DNA of 64,000 nucleotides. Origin: CAVYXA01 sp963846775 (GTDB lineage Bacteria; Verrucomicrobiota; Verrucomicrobiia; Chthoniobacterales; UBA10450). The stretch covers positions 2,220,795 through 2,284,794 of the forward strand of contig CAWJXB010000006.1 of NCBI GenBank assembly GCA_963846775.1. Reading direction: 5' to 3'. The position numbers and the translations under genes are program-made. Below the pieces are notes generated by a model. The model was given only the letters and a program-made list of their open reading frames with translations, searched no databases and was not told the DNA's origin. Positions 8,695 through 15,402 of the stretch are shown here, in pieces. Position 1 is the stretch's first letter, and every line of letters begins with the position of its first letter.

Positions 8695-9045
8695 ATGGCG
8701 CATAAGTGTACTTCACCTGATTGTGAGTTTTCTCTTCCGGATACCTATCCGCTGGATAAATGCCCGTGGCATATGGTACCTGGTCGCGGGCCAGTAAAAA
8801 TTGCAGCGGCACTGGCAGTTGCCGCCGCTGGTTTGGGCGGTGGTCTTGCCTATAAAAAGTACAAGACCTATTTGCACGAGAAGCAGCTGCGTAAGGAACG
8901 CAAGGAACGTCGTCAGCGCGCTGCGTCCGCTTCCGAACAGGAGCATAAAGTCCGTGCTGTTCGTAACGGAGCTGTTCCAAAGTCTCGGAAACGGCCACGC
9001 AAACGAAAAACAGCCGCGACGAAATCGAAGCCAGCAGCGGAGTAG
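8695..9045 (+). CDS. Small membrane protein with Cys-rich N-terminus
   Basis: 116 residues. Three cysteines and a histidine (residues 5, 10, 23 and 26; CPWH at 23-26) look like a small zinc-binding knuckle. One transmembrane helix follows (IAAALAVAAAGLGGGLAY), then a highly basic Lys/Arg-rich tail that would lie in the cytoplasm and could touch nucleic acid. No family recognised. It stands alone between repeats; I see no operon partner. Confidence 0.55.
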   Translation: MAHKCTSPDCEFSLPDTYPLDKCPWHMVPGRGPVKIAAALAVAAAGLGGGLAYKKYKTYLHEKQLRKERKERRQRAASASEQEHKVRAVRNGAVPKSRKRPRKRKTAATKSKPAAE

Positions 9046-9079
9046 GCGTTTGATTTCAGCCACGGATGAACACGGAGTT

Positions 9080-9159
9080 GAAACTCGTTCGTTTCCCAAC
9101 TCGCTCGCCGCTACCCTCGCGACTTTACCTTCTATGTCCCTGATCCCATCAGCTCCATT
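9080..9159. repeat. Interspersed repeat, copy C (80 bp, simple form)
   Basis: Exactly 80 bp from GAAACTCGTTCG to AGCTCCATT, no nested insert. It is the same length as copy E and so helps define the unit. It contains the small hairpin TGATCCCATCA near its right end. Confidence 0.8.
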
Positions 9160-9259
9160 GACACGGATTTATTTCTCCTGAGTTCTCACTACGGCGAGTC
9201 TGCGAGCTGACGGGGCAGCCAGTGACAAGTGACCCGTGACGGGTGACAAGTGCGCCACC

Positions 9260-9484
9260 TTACCTCTTCTTGCGATAGCGCTCTGATTTTTCCCGAACGA
9301 CAGCCGGGCGTTTGGAATTTCTCTTCACCGGATAGGAAAACTTTGTTTTGGAAGTCGACCTTTTGGATTGCGGATCGATCACGCAGGCTTGTCGCACATC
9401 GAAATAATCGAGCACGTCCTCACCTCGATTGAACTTTTCCTCGAGGTTCCTTGCTGTCGTAGCGTCAGCCTGCGATTTTTTCAT
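9260..9484 (-). CDS. Small hypothetical protein, possible antitoxin-like
   Basis: 74 residues, on the same strand as the HicAB pair just upstream. The N-terminal part LEEKFNRGEDVLDYFDV resembles the FDxGEDVxxYxD start of CopG/BrnA-type antitoxins, but the C-terminal half is a short Lys/Arg-rich tail (KRNSKRPAVVREKSERYRKK) without a visible ribbon-helix-helix. It may be a truncated antitoxin or an unrelated small basic protein. Confidence 0.45.
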   Translation of the reverse strand: MKKSQADATTARNLEEKFNRGEDVLDYFDVRQACVIDPQSKRSTSKTKFSYPVKRNSKRPAVVREKSERYRKKR

Positions 9485-9520
9485 AGGTGTCGATCTCGCT
9501 TGGAGTGGATGACATCAATT

Positions 9521-9733
9521 TCAGAGAAGATCCTTGAATTGCTCGATGGTCAGGCCGGCGTCGCGGACGATCGCCGCCATCGTATAAGCGTCGACCGGAT
9601 TGTTTCGTGGCACCACAACTCGTGTCGTGCCTTTCGACATGAAAACATGTTTGCCTTGCCGATCAATCCGGAATCCGGCTTTCTCCAGCGCTTTGATCGC
9701 GCGCAGATGATTTACGCCGGGAAGTTTCGGCAT
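9521..9733 (-). CDS. hicA: HicA-type toxin (module 1)
   Basis: 70 residues: the YcfA/HicA double-stranded-RNA-binding-like fold with KALEKAGFRIDRQGKHVFMS, where the histidine in GKHVFM is the catalytic mRNA-interferase residue, and the VPRNNPV...TMAAIVRDAGLT tail. It follows the antitoxin gene by three bases on the same strand, the antitoxin-first order seen in part of the family. It would cleave mRNA when released from HicB. Confidence 0.9.
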   Translation of the reverse strand: MPKLPGVNHLRAIKALEKAGFRIDRQGKHVFMSKGTTRVVVPRNNPVDAYTMAAIVRDAGLTIEQFKDLL

Positions 9734-9736
9734 TAA

Positions 9737-9943
9737 CTAAGTCGTGACGACTTCCATCTCGCGGATTTCACAACGCGTTTCCGGTTCGCCATAGAGATCA
9801 ATGTAACCGCGAATCGCGTCCTCGATGTTTTCGAGGGCTTCGTCGACATTCGCGCCTTGGGAATGACATCCTGGCAGCTCCGGACAACTTACTGACACAC
9901 CTTCATCGTGTTCCAGGAGCGTGACATGAAATTTTCGCTTCAC
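9737..9943 (-). CDS. hicB: HicB-type antitoxin (module 1)
   Basis: About 68 residues from the GTG at 9943 (KRKFHVTLLEHDEGVSVSCP), with the partial RNase-H-like HicB fold: SCPELPGCHSQG and DEALENIEDAIRGYID. An in-frame ATG at 10021 would add 26 residues unlike the family, so the GTG is preferred. There is no C-terminal DNA-binding domain, as in short HicB proteins. It neutralises the adjacent HicA. Confidence 0.85.
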   Translation of the reverse strand: MKRKFHVTLLEHDEGVSVSCPELPGCHSQGANVDEALENIEDAIRGYIDLYGEPETRCEIREMEVVTT

Positions 9944-10080
9944 AGCAGAAGCGTATCCTTGGCGCGCAAAGGCGTCAATCGACAGACGAGGAACCCAATC
10001 AATCACCTGTGCATGATTCAATTCTGCATCGAATCGGCGTGAATTTCTGCAGAAGCGCGCGCCAGATCCCTATCCCGATT

Positions 10081-10317
10081 GAAACTCGCTCGCTGCCCAC
10101 ATTGACTCATGTGCTCCCGCCCATTTCGACCTCTCAGTTTGCCCATCCATGTCGCTCGCGTCCCCGCGGCTCCATTCGCTCGCTCCTACCCTCGTCACTT
10201 TACCTTGATCACTCGCACTGCCCCGTGCTTGCGCCAGCTACCCTAGCTGCGTTGCCGTCTACCCGCGCGATTCCCGATCGCGACGTGTTCTATGTCGCTG
10301 ATCCCATCAGCTCCATT
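10081..10317. repeat. Interspersed repeat, copy D with two nested inserts
   Basis: The basic repeat enlarged to ~237 bp by two insertions: one starting TTGACTCATGTGCTCCCGCC and ending GGCTCCATT (shared with copy F), the other starting GATCACTCGCACTGCCC (shared with copy B). Its right end lies 34 bp before the helicase start codon, so it may have replaced that gene's promoter. Confidence 0.75.
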
Positions 10318-10351
10318 GCAAGCAGGCCACACTGCAAACATCTTCCAGAGA

Positions 10352-11995
10352 ATGATTCCAGGGTTTGGGGCGGGGTTGGTTATTCCCGATCTGTGGCAAC
10401 AGGAGGCAGTGCGCGCGTTGCAACAGGGAAAAGACGTGGTGGTGCAGGCGCCGACAGGATCGGGCAAGACTTACATCTTCGAGCTGCTTTATCCGAACCT
10501 GAAAACTCAGGCGGTGTTCACCGTCCCGACCCGCGCACTCGCTAACGATAAATTATCGGAATGGCGCGCGCGCGGCTGGGATGTCGGCATATCCACGGGT
10601 GACGTCGCGCTAAATCTCGACGCGAAGGTTGTGGTCGCGACGCTCGAGACACAGCGCGGGCGGTTTCTCCGCGGCGAAGGCCCGGGTCTCCTGGTCATGG
10701 ATGAATTTCAAATGCTGGGCGATCCGATGCGGGGCGTGCATTACGAGCTCGCCGTCGCTCTCGCACCGAAAGCAACACAGTTGCTCTTTTTGAGCGGGAG
10801 CGTGGCCAACCCGCGCGACGTGGTCGCCTGGCTGCAACGCATCGGACGTCACGCCGTCCTCATCGAACATAAGACGCGACCGGTGCCGCTGGAGGAAACT
10901 GATCTCGGAAATTTGCCGGATTCCCAATTTGTTCAGTCGCGCAGTCCGAGCCCCCGGACGGGCGGATCTTTCTGGCCGCGCATGATTGGCCGCGCCATGC
11001 GCGCGGACCTCGCTCCGGTGTTGGTGTTCGCGCCGCGTCGCGCCGCTGCCGAACAGATCGCGCAAGCCATCGCGTCGGCCCTGCCGGTGCGCGACCCGCT
11101 GCGACTGACCCCGGCCCAGGAAGCAACCGCGGGGAAGAGCCTGACGAAACTCTTGCGGAATCGTGTGGCGTATCATCACAGCGGACTCAGTTACGCCGCG
11201 CGCGCCGGCGTGGTGGAATCGCTCGCCAAAGCGGGACAACTCAACGTCGTCGTCGCGACGATGGGACTTGCCGCCGGGATCAATTTTTCGATGCGCTCGG
11301 TGATCGTGACCGATCGACGTTATTTCGCCGGCAATTTCGAGCGCCAGGTCGAAGCGGACGAGCTTCTCCAGATGTTTGGTCGCGCCGGCCGCCGTGGTCT
11401 CGATGAAGTCGGTCACGCGCTTTACACGAACGATCTGCCGCGGTTGAGCGACACAAAAGCGCGCCAGCTGAGACGCGCAGCCCAGGTTGATTGGCCCAGT
11501 CTGATAAGCGTGATGCATGCGGCCAAACAGCGCGGCGAACAACCGTTCGCGGCGGCGGTGGAACTGACCCACTCATTGTTCAGCGTGCAACGCGTGCCGC
11601 TCGGCGTCGAACACTCACTCGATAGCGGGCCGCGGCCGTGTGGACTTTGGGTGACCGATGAGCGCGCGCGGTTCGTCCGGCGCGGAATGATCGAGATGCT
11701 GAATTCGCGCGAAGAATGGGAAGCGAAACCGGCGGCAGAAAGTGTGATGCTCGGTCGCGCTTTTGTGCGCGAAAACGATCGGTGGCGACGGGCGCTGACC
11801 GTGCCGCGTATGCTCGATGGGGTCGGCACGGGAAATCTCTGCCGGCTGCGCGAGCAGAACCATTATGGGCGCGAGTTGCCGGTCGCGACGGTGCTCGCTT
11901 CGGGAGAGGCGGCATTGGTGAAATGGCTTCGAAGAGAGACTAAAGCCACGGGAAAAACGTCCAACGCCCAACGCCCAACGCTCAACACCCAATGA
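10352..11995 (+). CDS. Ski2-like DEAD/DEAH-box helicase
   Basis: 547 residues from the ATG at 10352; upstream in-frame starts lie inside repeat copy D. Motifs: APTGSGKT (~33-40), DEFQ (motif II, ~116), LFLSGSVANP (motif III), ATMGLAAGINF and QMFGRAGRRG (motif VI, ~339). The Ski2/Brr2-like pattern (GINFSMRSVIV, GRAGRRGLDEVG) suggests an RNA or structured nucleic acid substrate. The C-terminal ~180 residues are family-specific. It is coupled to the following gene by ATGA. The 5' end is duplicated at 8547-8651. Confidence 0.85.
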   Translation: MIPGFGAGLVIPDLWQQEAVRALQQGKDVVVQAPTGSGKTYIFELLYPNLKTQAVFTVPTRALANDKLSEWRARGWDVGISTGDVALNLDAKVVVATLETQRGRFLRGEGPGLLVMDEFQMLGDPMRGVHYELAVALAPKATQLLFLSGSVANPRDVVAWLQRIGRHAVLIEHKTRPVPLEETDLGNLPDSQFVQSRSPSPRTGGSFWPRMIGRAMRADLAPVLVFAPRRAAAEQIAQAIASALPVRDPLRLTPAQEATAGKSLTKLLRNRVAYHHSGLSYAARAGVVESLAKAGQLNVVVATMGLAAGINFSMRSVIVTDRRYFAGNFERQVEADELLQMFGRAGRRGLDEVGHALYTNDLPRLSDTKARQLRRAAQVDWPSLISVMHAAKQRGEQPFAAAVELTHSLFSVQRVPLGVEHSLDSGPRPCGLWVTDERARFVRRGMIEMLNSREEWEAKPAAESVMLGRAFVRENDRWRRALTVPRMLDGVGTGNLCRLREQNHYGRELPVATVLASGEAALVKWLRRETKATGKTSNAQRPTLNTQ

Positions 11996-12879
11996 GAATG
12001 CGGGCGCTTAGTCGCGACGAGTTCGAGAATGAAGTGCGCCCGCTGCTGACGGAGTTCGTGAAGCCGGGCACGATCGTCGACTGGATCATGCGCGGAAATC
12101 TGCTCTCGGTCCGGCTCGATTACGCCAATGTGCCGGTCAACGCTCACATCGATTCGGCTGGCAAGGCGTTGATCGATCCGCCGGAGCGCGAGAACCTGCC
12201 GGACGTTTGTCGAACGTGCGATCAGTTGGAGCACGATAAAACCGTCGCGATCGTGAACTCGCCAACGTACGCGTGGCGACACCTTGGACTGGTTGAACCC
12301 GACGGCACACCGACGAGGCGGGGAATGATCTTCTCATTTTTCCACGGCGGCGAAGGCCTGGCGGTGGCGGTCGCGCTCGAAGACGAAACCTATCCGATCG
12401 ACGAATTGGTTTTCGATCTGGCCAATATTCGCGCCGGTCCGCGCTTCGCCGGCGAAGACGCGCCGTTGGGCGGGCGGCTCGGCATTTTGTGTCAGCGGAT
12501 TTACGGCCGCGCCGATTATCCAGGTTACCTCACCATGGGCGTGCCGGTGCAATACGGCGCCGGTGCATCGGAAGTGGTGCGCGCGCTGGTGGCTGATCCG
12601 CGCTCCAAGCACAAGCTCACCAGCGAACTGTTGCGTCACGGCGATATCGAACGCGCGCTGGTGGAGTGGCGCAGCATACTTCGCCACGTCGTCCTTGCGC
12701 CCGCCTATCCGTTGTCGCGATGGACGGAACTGAAAGCGGCGGCCGAAGAGCTGGTCGATAAAACGGCTTCGCCGACATCTGCTGTCGATCTTGCGACATT
12801 GGTTCCGTTGCAGCAGCGGGCTGGAGGAAGTGACGCCACGGCGAGGCAAGCATCATCTTTGGCGAAATCCAAATTTTGA
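11992..12879 (+). CDS. Helicase-associated protein of unknown function
   Basis: 295 residues, starting in the helicase stop (ATGA at 11992), so the two are co-translated. It has no recognised domain; visible features are three cysteines near residues 72-76 and 166 (VCRTC, ILCQRIY), a PTRRG turn and a predicted mixed alpha/beta fold with an Ala/Thr-rich tail. The strict coupling suggests it is the helicase's obligate partner, perhaps in RNA processing. The function is not established. Confidence 0.7.
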   Translation: MRMRALSRDEFENEVRPLLTEFVKPGTIVDWIMRGNLLSVRLDYANVPVNAHIDSAGKALIDPPERENLPDVCRTCDQLEHDKTVAIVNSPTYAWRHLGLVEPDGTPTRRGMIFSFFHGGEGLAVAVALEDETYPIDELVFDLANIRAGPRFAGEDAPLGGRLGILCQRIYGRADYPGYLTMGVPVQYGAGASEVVRALVADPRSKHKLTSELLRHGDIERALVEWRSILRHVVLAPAYPLSRWTELKAAAEELVDKTASPTSAVDLATLVPLQQRAGGSDATARQASSLAKSKF

Positions 12880-12924
12880 TGAACTCTAAGATTCTAAGAA
12901 AAAATGCCGTCGTCTCCTCAATGC

Positions 12925-12943
12925 ATCATAAGCGGCTTATGAT
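12925..12943. repeat. 19-bp palindrome, copy 1
   Basis: ATCATAAGCGGCTTATGAT: 9-bp arms around a single G. It is downstream of the relic at 12958-13003. Three further copies are at 14024, 14272 and 14554. Confidence 0.8.
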
Positions 12944-12957
12944 CGATTAGTTCTTCT

Positions 12958-13003
12958 TATGAGAGTTTTACTAATTTGCGATCGCGCGGCGGCCAGGTTT
13001 TTC
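12958..13003 (-). pseudogene. 3' relic of the small RRGG-type gene
   Basis: Reads GKTWPPRDRKLVKLS then stop, clearly homologous to GKPWPPRNRKLLTLS, the C-terminus of the intact gene at 14061-14252. The rest of this copy is lost. Like the intact copy it is followed by the 19-bp palindrome. Confidence 0.75.
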
Positions 13004-13212
13004 CTCGATCCCCGATCTCAGTGCTCGGCCTCCCTCCCAAGCGTGTCCCCGTCCAGCCGTAAAGTTGACCCCTAGCCAACGCCCGCTTTTAGCGCGGCGC
13101 CTTTGGCGTGCAGATCGACAGTCGGCTAGAAAAAGAAGATCTGGTTTCAGCTGGCGGCCAAAACCAGGTCGCCGCGTCGACCGCCTGGATGATGCACGTC
13201 CACTTCCATCAT

Positions 13213-13432
13213 TCAAAGCAATTCGACAAATTGTTCTTTCGTTAGACCAGCTTCACGGATTAACGCGCGCAACGTTCCCTTGGCCAATTCGCGATGATTT
13301 GGAACTGTGAGCCGGCGCCCAGAGGGATGGCGCAGAATGATGTGGCTTCCAGTTTGATGATCTACAGAGTAGCCAATTTTACCGAACGCTTTGACCGCAT
13401 CCGGGCCAGAAACAAACAGGCAAACGGCTCAC
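13213..13432 (-). CDS. hicA: HicA-type toxin (module 2), one extra base
   Basis: Reads from GTG at 13432 as M-S-R-L-P-V and then, after skipping one T in the run at 13410-13416, as SGPDAVKAFGKIGYSVDHQT with GSHIILRH (catalytic His) and LTVPNHRELAKGTLRALI to the stop at 13213. With the extra base removed it is a 72-aa HicA that starts in the antitoxin stop (GTGA). Without the correction no start is available for this frame. The insertion is of the same kind as elsewhere in the window. Confidence 0.7.
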
Positions 13433-13641
13433 ACGCTAACTTCGACGACGGCTTCGGTGATTGGAGCCGGAATAGGTTCGCCGTGTTTTTTCAAACTCTC
13501 GACATAGCCCTGAATGGCGTCACGAATATTCGCCATCGCTTCGTCGCGCGTTTTCCCCTGGGAAATGCAGCCGGGCAAAGCCGGGCATTCGGCAACAAAA
13601 ACGCCGTCTTCATCAGATTCAATCGTGACACGAAATTTCAC
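13429..13641 (-). CDS. hicB: HicB-type antitoxin (module 2)
   Basis: 70 residues from the GTG at 13641 (KFRVTIESDEDGVFVAECPA), with LPGCISQGKTRDEAMANIRD and AIQGYVESLKKHGEPIP, the short HicB fold. A longer reading from 13704 adds an atypical N-terminus. The stop overlaps the hicA GTG. It is distinct from module 1 in sequence, so the two modules are separate acquisitions rather than a recent duplication. Confidence 0.85.
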   Translation of the reverse strand: MKFRVTIESDEDGVFVAECPALPGCISQGKTRDEAMANIRDAIQGYVESLKKHGEPIPAPITEAVVEVSV

Positions 13642-13708
13642 ACCGCAAGTGTAGCAATTGGCGGAGCGGCTGGCAATGCGACCGCTGATATCGTCGACTT
13701 CCATCGGT

Positions 13709-14003
13709 TTGCTCCCCCCAAAACACCCGAGACCCAGTCACTCCATATCCGGGTAAGGGCCTTTTGCCATGTTCAGTGATGAAGCGGTCGACCCGCGCCG
13801 TGACAACGGGCAGCGGTACCGAGCCGAGCTCGAGCACGGCATCGTGGAAAGCGCGGATGTTGAATTTGAAACTCGCTCGTTTCCCAACTTGCTCGCCGCT
13901 ACCCTCGCGACTTTACCTTCTATGTTGCTGATCCCATCAGCGCCATTCGCTCCGAGCATTTTCTCCGCTTTTTCGCGGGCGCGCACGATCGCGAGCTCGT
14001 CCC
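13709..14003 (-). pseudogene. Duplicate 3' fragment of the DUF885 gene, split by repeat copy E
   Basis: Matches the 3' end and downstream flank of the DUF885 gene (about 18567-18779), reading ELAIVRAREKAEKMLGA and PYPDME at its ends. Between those blocks repeat copy E is inserted with 80 bp, which breaks the frame. The intact parent shows the empty site (GTTGAATTTCGCTCCGAG), so the insertion is precisely defined. Not functional. Confidence 0.9.
13868..13947. repeat. Interspersed repeat, copy E (80 bp, with empty site)
   Basis: Unit of exactly 80 bp from GAAACTCGCTCG to CAGCGCCATT inserted after GAATTT in the DUF885 fragment. The intact gene at 18.7 kb provides the unoccupied site, so either the element ends in ATT or it makes a 2-3 bp target duplication (TT/ATT). 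Confidence 0.9.
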
Positions 14004-14023
14004 AATCATCGTGAAATTCAGGC

Positions 14024-14042
14024 ATCATAACCGGCTTATGAT
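14024..14042. repeat. 19-bp palindrome, copy 2
   Basis: ATCATAACCGGCTTATGAT; one mismatch in the arms. It lies 18 bp past the stop of the small gene 14061-14252, whose other side carries copy 3, so the gene is bracketed. Confidence 0.75.
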
Positions 14043-14060
14043 GAATGAACTTAAACTGGA

Positions 14061-14252
14061 TTAGGAGAGCGTGAGCAATTTGCGATTGCGCGGTGGCCAC
14101 GGTTTGCCGGCCTTAATCGCGGCCCGTTTCATTTCGCGGATCGCGACCATCTGTTTTGCGTGCGATTTGGTCAGTTCGCGACGGCTGGTGATTCCGCCGC
14201 GTCGACCGATCTCGCCAAGATAAGCCCGCACTTTCTTTTCTGCTTCTGTCAT
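14061..14252 (-). CDS. Small RRGG-type protein flanked by palindromes
   Basis: 63 residues, very basic: GEIGRRGGITSRRELTKSHA, then KQMVAIREMKRAA and a WPPRNRK tail. I do not recognise a named family; similar short GRRGG proteins occur as unknowns near toxin-antitoxin genes. Palindromes sit 20-38 bp upstream of the start (copy 3, operator-like position) and just after the stop (copy 2). A relic second copy is at 12958-13003. It could be an antitoxin-like repressor binding the palindrome, or cargo of a palindrome-bounded mobile unit. Confidence 0.55.
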   Translation of the reverse strand: MTEAEKKVRAYLGEIGRRGGITSRRELTKSHAKQMVAIREMKRAAIKAGKPWPPRNRKLLTLS

Positions 14253-14271
14253 CGATGCCCTTCAAGCATCC

Positions 14272-14290
14272 ATCATAAGCGGCTTATGAT
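14272..14290. promoter_or_regulatory. 19-bp palindrome, copy 3 (candidate operator)
   Basis: ATCATAAGCGGCTTATGAT, identical to copy 1, located 20 bp upstream of the start codon of the small gene at 14252. The position suits an autoregulatory operator, but the other copies are not all upstream of genes. Confidence 0.6.
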
Positions 14291-14313
14291 GCAAGAAGCG
14301 AAATCTAGGGAGA

Positions 14314-14469
14314 CGGGACGCTCTGCAGGAGCTCGAGTTCCTGCCACCGCGCGTAGAGGTGCGCGACTTTGTCGCGTGCCGTTTTCAATTGCGTCTCCAA
14401 CTCGAAAATCTCCGAGCGCGGTTTCGCATAAAAATCCGGCGCGGCAAACGTGGCCTCCAAATCCGACAC
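14314..14469 (-). pseudogene. Duplicate 3' fragment of the ABC-F gene
   Basis: 156 bp nearly identical to 15433-15588, the 3' end of the ABC-F gene lying 1.1 kb away on the same strand (SDLEATFAAPDFYAKPRSEI, LYARWQELELLQSV). No promoter or N-terminus. The equal length and lack of drift suggest a recent duplication. Confidence 0.9.
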
Positions 14470-14553
14470 GGGAGTCGCCCGGATTTGAAAATGAACCACG
14501 TCCGGTAATCTTGACGGCTTTAAACCGTCAAGTTTCAGTCTCGTCGTTTATGC

Positions 14554-14572
14554 ATCGTAAGCGGCTTACGAT
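14554..14572. repeat. 19-bp palindrome, copy 4 with compensatory change
   Basis: ATCGTAAGCGGCTTACGAT: relative to copy 1, A->G in the left arm and T->C in the right arm keep the pairing. This suggests selection on the palindrome itself. Confidence 0.75.
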
Positions 14573-14608
14573 AGGAGGACTGGAGTGTGTTGTTAGGCAA
14601 CCCCGCGG

Positions 14609-15337
14609 CTATTTGAACACGAGGTGAGCGACAGCGGCTTCGAGATTCCAATAGATTATCGCGACCGCCGTTAGATCGAACGCAGCATGCGCGCACATCA
14701 CCATCCAGATCCGGCCCGTGACGGCGAAGATCGCCCCGAAGACGAGGCCCGTGATCATCGCCTGTTCGACGCCGGGAAGCCCCAGGTTGGCGTAATGGCC
14801 CAGGGCAAACACCGCGGAGGTGAGCAGCACGATTAATACTTTTGCGCTGGCGCCGGTCCCAAAAAGCTTGCCGAGGCGTTCGAACAGGTATCCTCGGAAA
14901 ATGGTCTCTTCTCCAAAGCCCGCGCCGACAATCATCGTGAACACCAATCCGGGGAGCGCAGCCCGGTTTCCTATCACGTAATGGTAGGCGGAATTGATTT
15001 CGGGGGCGCCCAGCAGCGGCATCACGATCGCCTTCATCAGGAGTTTAAACACGCAGCCGAAAACGACGCCGACGGCGAGGCTGCCAATCCAGCTCCTTGG
15101 TCGCACGTAGCCGATGTCGCGCCATGGCGTATGCGATCGCCAGGCCCACAGAAGCACCAAAAGGCCGCCGAGTGGTTTAACGACAGACGTCAAGACGATG
15201 ACGAGAATCGAGAGAAGTCCAAGCGGCCCGAATCCGCGCAGTTGCGTGGCGACGGGATCGTCAGGCGGCGGTGCAGCTCGCGCTTCGAGCGGGAGCGCAG
15301 GAACGTGCTCTGGCAAATTCGGGACGTCGCTTGTCAT
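14609..15337 (-). CDS. CPBP-family intramembrane metalloprotease
   Basis: 242 residues, about seven transmembrane segments. The Abi/CAAX signature is present: GFGEETIFRGYLFERL (EExxxR), FALGHYANLG (His) and the later MCAHAAFDLTA (HxxxD-like), which form the glutamyl/His active site. Homologues act in prenyl-protein processing, bacteriocin immunity or regulated proteolysis; the role here is unknown. The Pro-rich N-terminal ~35 residues are cytoplasmic and not conserved. Confidence 0.85.
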   Translation of the reverse strand: MTSDVPNLPEHVPALPLEARAAPPPDDPVATQLRGFGPLGLLSILVIVLTSVVKPLGGLLVLLWAWRSHTPWRDIGYVRPRSWIGSLAVGVVFGCVFKLLMKAIVMPLLGAPEINSAYHYVIGNRAALPGLVFTMIVGAGFGEETIFRGYLFERLGKLFGTGASAKVLIVLLTSAVFALGHYANLGLPGVEQAMITGLVFGAIFAVTGRIWMVMCAHAAFDLTAVAIIYWNLEAAVAHLVFK

Positions 15338-15402
15338 GGCCGTGCTCCGTCCGGTAGTTACTTATGTGATGCAGCGCATCGCCGGTTTGGATTCAAGAAT
15401 AA

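Larger units (their letters stand above)
12880..13212. other. Spacer with small-gene relic
   Basis: No intact gene. It contains the palindrome at 12925-12943, the relic at 12958-13003 and, near 13170, a short stretch (GCCGCGTCGACCG) shared with the small gene at 14061-14252. The sequence between looks like degraded coding DNA of that gene interrupted by unrelated sequence. Confidence 0.5.

Noticed and set aside
10610..11572. Long minus-strand ORF (320 aa) opposite the helicase gene
   Set aside because: It lies fully inside the helicase gene, has the composition of an antisense frame (rich in Arg, His and Ala) and no family motifs; the helicase motifs on the plus strand are clear.
12925..14572. 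Integron cassette array with attC sites
   Set aside because: The palindromes are only 19 bp, lack the R/L box structure and core sites of attC, and no integrase gene is present.
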